This document shows positions 57,324-62,124 of a DNA stretch of 62,124 bases, piece after piece; the stretch's first letter is position 1, and every line of letters begins with the position of its first letter. The stretch is from Burkholderiales bacterium. GTDB lineage: Bacteria; Pseudomonadota; Gammaproteobacteria; Burkholderiales; Burkholderiaceae_D. The stretch is taken from assembly GCA_016200895.1 (NCBI GenBank), contig JACQDX010000027.1, forward strand, positions 1 through 62,124. The letters are read 5' to 3'. The position numbers were made by a program, and so were the translations under genes. The notes under the pieces are model-generated. The model worked only from the letters and a program-made list of their open reading frames with translations. It was not told the DNA's origin and did not search any database.

Positions 57324-57516
57324 GGATTTACGCAAAACCGCCCCAGATGCGTTGCAGCTCCCGCAGTTACAAGAATCGGTACTAAGGTACTGTCTTCGTC
57401 GCTGCGGTGTAGTCGGGGCTTCAGACAACATGTTGTCTGCCGACGAAACGAACATCCCTTGCAAGGGATGTTTCCTAAAAGCCTTAGCCTTGCTGGGACA
57501 ATTTTTCCGTAAGTCC
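57324..57516. repeat. Family A element, copy A3 (193 bp, inverted orientation)
   Basis: Starts GGATTTACGCAAAACC and ends CCGTAAGTCC. It includes the 18-base palindrome at 57422-57439 and the hairpin AGTACCTTAGTAC (read on the minus strand). It lies three bases past the PaaK-like stop codon. The following 57517-57743 stretch holds only the promoter region of the oxidoreductase genes. Confidence 0.9.
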
Positions 57517-57743
57517 TAACAAAACGTCCGCTTAATCACGGTACTCAATGAGTGAAATAAAACCACAGAGAACACCGCTTTTCCGTGGTTTTTGTTTGTC
57601 TTGCACCAACATCTCAAAAATATTCTATAGTAGCTAAGTAAACCAAATATGGACAAGCCTGCCTGCAGACTTCTCCACCCTGTTTTCCCCGCTTTTTTCC
57701 TGTTCCGCCCCTGCAACCACCTCACCGGATGGAGAACCGTTTC

Positions 57744-58202
57744 ATGACTGCACTGAATATCAATAGCAAAGATCATCAGGTTGATGTTGACCCTTCCACG
57801 CCCGTGCTATGGGCCCTGCGTGACTCCCTCGGCCTGACCGGCACCAAGTTTGGCTGCGGTGCAGCATTGTGCGGTGCCTGTACCGTGCACCTGAATGGCC
57901 AGGCGATACGCTCTTGCATCACACCAATATCTTCGGTCGCTGGGCAAAAAATCACCACCATAGAAGCCATGAACCAGGACAAGGTCGGCAAGGCAGTACA
58001 GGCCGCCTGGATCAAGCATGACGTCGCCCAATGCGGTTACTGCCAAAGCGGACAAATCATGAGTGCCGCAGCCTTGCTGAAAACCAATAAGAAACCTAGC
58101 GATGCTGATATTGACAGTGCCATGGCAGGCAATATCTGCCGATGTGGTACCTATGTGCGCATCCGTGCTGCCATCCATGATGCTGCGTCCACTTTGGCCT
58201 GA
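57744..58202 (+). CDS. iorA: Isoquinoline 1-oxidoreductase-type [2Fe-2S] subunit
   Basis: Small subunit of 152 aa of a molybdenum hydroxylase, carrying two [2Fe-2S] clusters. N-terminal plant-type cluster cysteines are in FGCGAALCGACTVHLNG with a later C; the second cluster motif is CGYCQSGQIM with ICRCGTY. The ATG at 57744 has GGAG nine bases upstream and is preferred to 57729. Electron partner of the next gene, 11 bases downstream. iorA is used for the family type; the real substrate is unknown. Confidence 0.88.
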   Translation: MTALNINSKDHQVDVDPSTPVLWALRDSLGLTGTKFGCGAALCGACTVHLNGQAIRSCITPISSVAGQKITTIEAMNQDKVGKAVQAAWIKHDVAQCGYCQSGQIMSAAALLKTNKKPSDADIDSAMAGNICRCGTYVRIRAAIHDAASTLA

Positions 58203-58213
58203 GGAGAATAACC

Positions 58214-60459
58214 ATGCATTTTGAAGCCCGCCTGGATGAGATGCCACGCCATTTGCAAGCTCTCTTGCAATCCGCCACGCCAGAAACCAGCTCTGCTGGC
58301 CTGAGCCGCCGCAGCTTTTTGAAGATGGCAACAGCCAGCGGCTTTGCCCTTGGTTGCTACCCCATGCTGGCAACCGCGCAGGATGCCGCTGCCAAAGCAC
58401 CCGCTGACCTGAAGCCTACTGAACAGCCAGGTGCTTTCGTGCAGATCGCCAAGGATGGCACGGTCACTGTGACCTTCAACCGTCTGGAATTTGGCCAGGG
58501 TGTACAAACCAGCCTCCCCATGATATTGGCGGAAGAACTGGATGCCGACTGGTCCAAGGTCCAAAGCGCGAATGGTAATAACCACCCTGCCTATGTCGAC
58601 CCCGCATTTGGCATGCATTTGACGGGTGGCTCGAACTCCATCGCTCATTCCTATACCCAGTACCGTGAACTTGGTGCCCGTACCCGTGCCATGCTGGTAC
58701 AGGCAGCAGCCAACCAGTGGCAAGTTGATCCTGCAAGCCTGCGCACCGAGAATGGCAATGTCATCGGCCCCGGTGGCAAGAAGCTGGGCTATGGCGAGCT
58801 GGCAGATGCTGCCATGAAATTGCCTGTACCAGAAAAAATCACGCTGAAAGACCCAAAAAACTTCCGCCTGATAGGCAAACCCACAGGTCGCCTGGACGCA
58901 AAAGCAAAATCCACAGGCACGCAGGATTTTGGCATCGATACCCACCTGCCCGGCATGCTGACTGCGGTAGTCGCACGGCCACCGGTATTTGGTGCCAAGG
59001 TCAAGACTATTGACGACACTGCCGCCAAGGCCATCAAGGGCGTCAAGGCAGTCTTGCGCGTGCCAACAGACCGTGGTGGCGAGGGCGTGGCGATTATCGC
59101 GACCGGCTATTGGCCAGCCAAACAGGCCCGTGATGTACTGAAGCTGGAATGGGATACTGATGGTGTGGAAAAAGTTGATTCCGCCAAAATGCTGGCCAGC
59201 TATAAAGAATTAGCCAAGAAGCAAGGTGCCCTGAAATTTAATGATGACGTCTCAAAAATAGCGACAGCACCACATAAGCTGAATGCTGAATTTGTTTTCC
59301 CCTATCTTGCCCATACGCCGATGGAGCCGCTGAATTGCACGGTTGCCATCAAGGGCGACAAGGCAGAATTGTGGATGGGTACACAAATGCCTGGCCTCGA
59401 TGGCTTTGCTGCTTCCAAGACCCTGGGTTTGAAGCCGGAAAATATCGCAGTGCATACACAATATGCAGGTGGTGGCTTTGGCCGTCGTGCAATTGCGACC
59501 AGTGATATGTGGTGGAAGCCTGCAATGTCGCCAAGGCGGCGCAAACAGCAGGGCTGGATGCGCCAATACGCACGCTGTGGAGCCGTGAGGACGATGTCAA
59601 GGGCGGCTATTATCGCCCCATGCATTTGCACAAGGCTGAGATAGGCTTTGATGCCCAGGGCAATATCCTGGGTTGGGATCATGTCATCGTTGGTCAGTCC
59701 ATCGTCGGTGGCACACCTTTCGAATCCATGATGGTCAAGGATGGCGTGGACATTACAGCAGTGGAAGGTATGAAAGAGCCGTATGTAATGCCGATGCGCC
59801 TGTCTGTCCATCATCCCAGGATCAATGTCCCGGTCTTGTGGTGGCGCAGTGTAGGTTCTACCCACACCGCTTTTGTCATGGAAACCCTGATCGATGAAAT
59901 TGCCCAGACCACCAAGCAAGACCCAGTGGCTTACCGCTTGAAACTCATGGGTGACAAACATCCAAGGCACAAAGCGGCATTGCAACTGGCGGTAGAAAAA
60001 TCTGGTTATGGCAAGAAGAAATTGCCCGCTGGCCGTGCCTATGGTGTGGCTGTACATGAATCATTTTCGTCTGTCGTCGCATATGTTGTTGAAGCTTCCA
60101 TGAAAAATGGACAGCCCAAGCTGCACAAGGTCACTGCGGGAGTGCACTGCAATCTTGCCGTCAATCCCAAGAGTGTAGAAGCCCAGGTACAAGGCGCGGC
60201 TCTGATGGGCTTGTCCATGTGCCTGCCAGGTGCAGCCATCACCCTCAAGGATGGTGTGGTTGAGCAAAGCAACTTCAGTGACTTTGTCGTGCCGCGCATT
60301 ACCGATATGCCACAAATTGCCGTGCATATCGTCCCTAGTGCAGATGCCCCTACTGGAATGGGTGAGCCTGGCTTGCCAGCACTGGCACCAGCATTTGCGA
60401 ATGCCATCGCGAGAGCTGGCGGCAAACGCTGGCGTGAACTGCCTTATAAACTCACATAA
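58214..60459 (+). pseudogene. iorB: Molybdopterin subunit of isoquinoline 1-oxidoreductase type, frameshifted
   Basis: The sequence needs two frames: 58214 to about 59506, then frame -1 to 60459; joined, it would give about 748 aa, normal for IorB. The break lies near 59504-59508 (GATATGTGG), where the family reads SDYVVEA; one missing T (GATTAT) restores both frames. The N-terminus has a twin-arginine signal (SRRSFLKMATASG), so the enzyme would be exported to the periplasm with its cofactor. Other marks: GGGFGRRA, WSREDDVKGGYYRPMH and the catalytic-Glu block TGMGEPGLPALAPA. Both halves keep good codon use, so the change is recent or a sequencing error. Confidence 0.88.
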
Positions 60460-60528
60460 GCAAAGCTAATTTTTGTTACTTGCATGCAAGATAGGTAGTA
60501 ATGACGCGCAGATAGTTGTATGTTGTGA

Positions 60529-60571
60529 GATATCAGATTCCAGGAGTTTGATGATACTGGAATTTGGTATC
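60529..60571 (+). promoter_or_regulatory. Long hairpin in the leader of the Cache-protein gene
   Basis: 15-base arms GATATCAGATTCCAG / CTGGAATTTGGTATC with two mismatches and a 13-base loop, ending 10 bases before the ribosome binding site. It could be an operator, the terminator of the oxidoreductase operon or a leader structure. Confidence 0.5.
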
Positions 60572-60592
60572 CCACAATAAAGGAGACTTATC

Positions 60593-61051
60593 ATGCGTAG
60601 TTTCATTAAATTCCTGACACTGACTTTATTCAGCATTTTTGTCAGCCAGAACGTATTCGCTGCAGACCATGGTACGGCACAAGAAGCTGAGGCCATGGTA
60701 AAAAAAGCCATTGCCTATATCAAATCCAAGGGAGCAGATGCAGCCTATCCTGAATTTAATAATCCCAAGGGCAGTTTCAATGACCGTGACTTGTATATTT
60801 TTGTACTCGACATGAGTGGAAAAACTCTGGCACATGGTGCCAATCCCAAGCTCCTCGGAAAAAATCTCAGTACACTAAAGGATGTCGACAACAAGGCCTT
60901 TATTGAAGAACTCCTGGCAACCGCGAAGAGCAAAGGGAAAGGCTGGATAGATTACAAATGGCCAAATCCGACTACCAAGGCAATAGAATTGAAATCTACC
61001 TATTTTGAGAAATCTGATGATGTTGTTGTTGGCTGTGGCATCTATAAGTAA
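60593..61051 (+). CDS. Secreted single-Cache-domain protein
   Basis: Protein of 152 aa with a signal peptide (cleavage near FAADH, residue 23) and one sCache domain (about 30-150): AYIKSKGADAAYPEFNNPKG, RDLYIFVLDMSGKTLAHG, and KGKGWIDYKWPNP. It has no membrane or signalling domain, so it is a free periplasmic ligand-binding module. The ribosome binding site is AGGAG. Possibly a partner of a sensor encoded elsewhere. Confidence 0.85.
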   Translation: MRSFIKFLTLTLFSIFVSQNVFAADHGTAQEAEAMVKKAIAYIKSKGADAAYPEFNNPKGSFNDRDLYIFVLDMSGKTLAHGANPKLLGKNLSTLKDVDNKAFIEELLATAKSKGKGWIDYKWPNPTTKAIELKSTYFEKSDDVVVGCGIYK

Positions 61052-61123
61052 ATACGGCTCAAGCTAATCTGATTGATGTTAAGCAGTATCTGAAAGGATG
61101 CTGTTTTTTAATTTTTGTTTGCG

Positions 61124-61558
61124 ATGAACCTTACATCTACTGGATATTCAGGCACACCACTGGCAAAGAAACTGGGGATACGAGCAGACAGTCATGTTTG
61201 CGCCAGACATGCGCCTGAAAACTATCTGGATTTACTGGCCGACTTGCCAACTGCTGTGGTATTTGACAAGAAGACTACGCCTGCGACAGATATCGTTCAT
61301 CTGTTCACCGACAAGAAAGCTGTCCTCGTCAAAGAATTGCTGGCCTGTAAAAGCAACTTGAGAAGTGATGCCGCAATCTGGGTATCCTGGCCCAAGAAAG
61401 CATCGAGAGTGCCGACCGACATCACTGAAGATACGATAAGAGAAGTTGCACTACCGATGGGTTACGTCGACATCAAGGTTTGCGCTGTCAGCGATATATG
61501 GTCAGGCTTAAAACTGGTAGTGCGCAAGGAACTGAGGCCGGACTGGCCGACCTCGTGA
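61124..61558 (+). CDS. DUF3052 family protein
   Basis: Protein of 144 aa. The ATG at 61124 starts MNLTSTGYSGTPLAKKLGI, the usual DUF3052 N-terminus; later blocks are AAIWVSWPKKASRVPTDITE and CAVSDIWSGLKLVVRKE. Function unknown. Single gene between the Cache protein and the convergent carbonic anhydrase gene. Confidence 0.85.
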   Translation: MNLTSTGYSGTPLAKKLGIRADSHVCARHAPENYLDLLADLPTAVVFDKKTTPATDIVHLFTDKKAVLVKELLACKSNLRSDAAIWVSWPKKASRVPTDITEDTIREVALPMGYVDIKVCAVSDIWSGLKLVVRKELRPDWPTS

Positions 61559-61580
61559 CATAATAGATATTGAATACCGC

Positions 61581-62124
61581 TTAATTTGATTCCTTGATCA
61601 GACGACCAGAGTTCTTTTGTATGGGCCGTGCATTCATGGGATACAGACGACTGAATATCGTCAACTGGTCTGGTGAGATTTCTACCGGCTCTTTCATGAC
61701 CAGCCACAACACACCTTCGCTGCAAGGTGGTGTCGTCAACGATCCCATATAAGTATAGTAATCACGCTTGACGGGCAGGATGTCGTTGATGTCCATGGTT
61801 GTCAATGCCTGCACCGGATCATTCTTTTCCAACGGCAGATTATTCCAGACATGCTGCACCAGGCTATGCGATTTGCCGCGCTCTATCAACACAGCGACAA
61901 CCGCCAGTTTGCCATCGGCATCTTTATGTACGAGATGGGCAACCATTTCAAAACTCTTGCCATTCACGCGTTCTTCGGATGGTTTATGGAAGTGGAATTG
62001 CACCAGTTCATAATTATGGCCCAGCACATTGATATAGTTACCGGCCCCGATATTCACTTGTATGGTGTGACCGTTGTCGAGCACAGTGAAGCGACTGGGC
62101 TTGTAGTCAAAGGCAATTGGATCC
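61581..62124 (-). CDS. Alpha-type carbonic anhydrase, 5' end missing
   Basis: The C-terminal 180 residues are present; the N-terminal part and signal peptide lie beyond the right edge. The frame continues to the last base of the window (DPIAFDYKPSRF upstream of the first internal start). Zinc ligands are visible in VQFHFHKPSEE (two His) and HLVHKD (third His), plus the block YMGSLTTPPCSEGVLW. It interconverts CO2 and bicarbonate, usually in the periplasm. Confidence 0.92.
   Translation of the reverse strand, partial: DPIAFDYKPSRFTVLDNGHTIQVNIGAGNYINVLGHNYELVQFHFHKPSEERVNGKSFEMVAHLVHKDADGKLAVVAVLIERGKSHSLVQHVWNNLPLEKNDPVQALTTMDINDILPVKRDYYTYMGSLTTPPCSEGVLWLVMKEPVEISPDQLTIFSRLYPMNARPIQKNSGRLIKESN

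Noticed and set aside
59480..59530. Programmed ribosomal frameshift in iorB
   Set aside because: No slippery heptamer or downstream stimulator is evident, and a single missing T explains the change more simply.
58151..60057. Long antisense open frames (264 and 251 codons) over iorB
   Set aside because: They run against a conserved molybdenum hydroxylase sequence.

Overview
The window reads as chromosomal DNA of a betaproteobacterium of the order Burkholderiales, most likely family Oxalobacteraceae (an Undibacterium-like relative). This is inferred from gene content and order: metX-metW, the EIIA-ptsH-ptsI set downstream of gshA-gshB, the betaproteobacterial type of GshA, a long liv-type operon with two CoA ligases, and roughly even base composition. 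No rRNA, tRNA, CRISPR array, integrase or transposase gene was seen.

Region 1 (1-22,000) is a surface-polysaccharide and envelope-signalling island. It starts with the 5' end of a DUF4214 surface/secreted protein and a FecR-domain protein. Next come a CHASE2 adenylate cyclase, a TPR plus outer-membrane barrel protein, a Crp-family regulator and an MBOAT/SGNH acetylation pair. After a bidirectional terminator there is a gene set like the Pseudomonas common-antigen (D-rhamnan) locus: a triple-domain glycosyltransferase, a coiled-coil methyltransferase, manC, wzm, wzt with a C-terminal sugar-binding domain, two GT4 enzymes, rmd and gmd. Three perfect TGTGA-N6-TCACA palindromes lie 79-123 bases before the starts of the DUF4214 gene, the FecR gene and the gmd operon. 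The local Crp protein keeps the residues needed for cAMP binding and for reading TGTGA. This suggests a self-contained circuit: envelope signal to cAMP, then Crp, then surface protein and polysaccharide. It is the most interesting hypothesis in the window.

Region 2 (22,000-46,600) is mainly housekeeping. It holds pyrE and xthA, separated by a 3.4-kb glycosyltransferase cassette, then an unrecognised secreted protein, a 5'-nucleotidase lipoprotein and a TonB-dependent receptor with two PurR/LacI-like operators far upstream. An M48 protease, metW-metX, ptsI-ptsH-EIIA and gshB-gshA follow. The region ends with an ABM-domain protein, an AI-2E family permease, a MAPEG protein, a glycine-zipper protein and a diguanylate cyclase.

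Region 3 (46,600-62,124) starts with a DUF2520 dehydrogenase-like protein and a second, divergent Crp/Fnr regulator. A long operon follows: acyl-CoA ligase, livG, livH, livM, substrate-binding protein, livF and a PaaK-like ligase. Then come an isoquinoline 1-oxidoreductase-like pair whose large subunit carries a one-base frameshift, a Cache-domain protein, a DUF3052 protein and the 3' part of an alpha carbonic anhydrase. Four families of short inverted-repeat elements (A: three copies, B: two, C: one, D: one) occupy intergenic spaces, and four of these seven elements sit between 51.2 and 57.5 kb.
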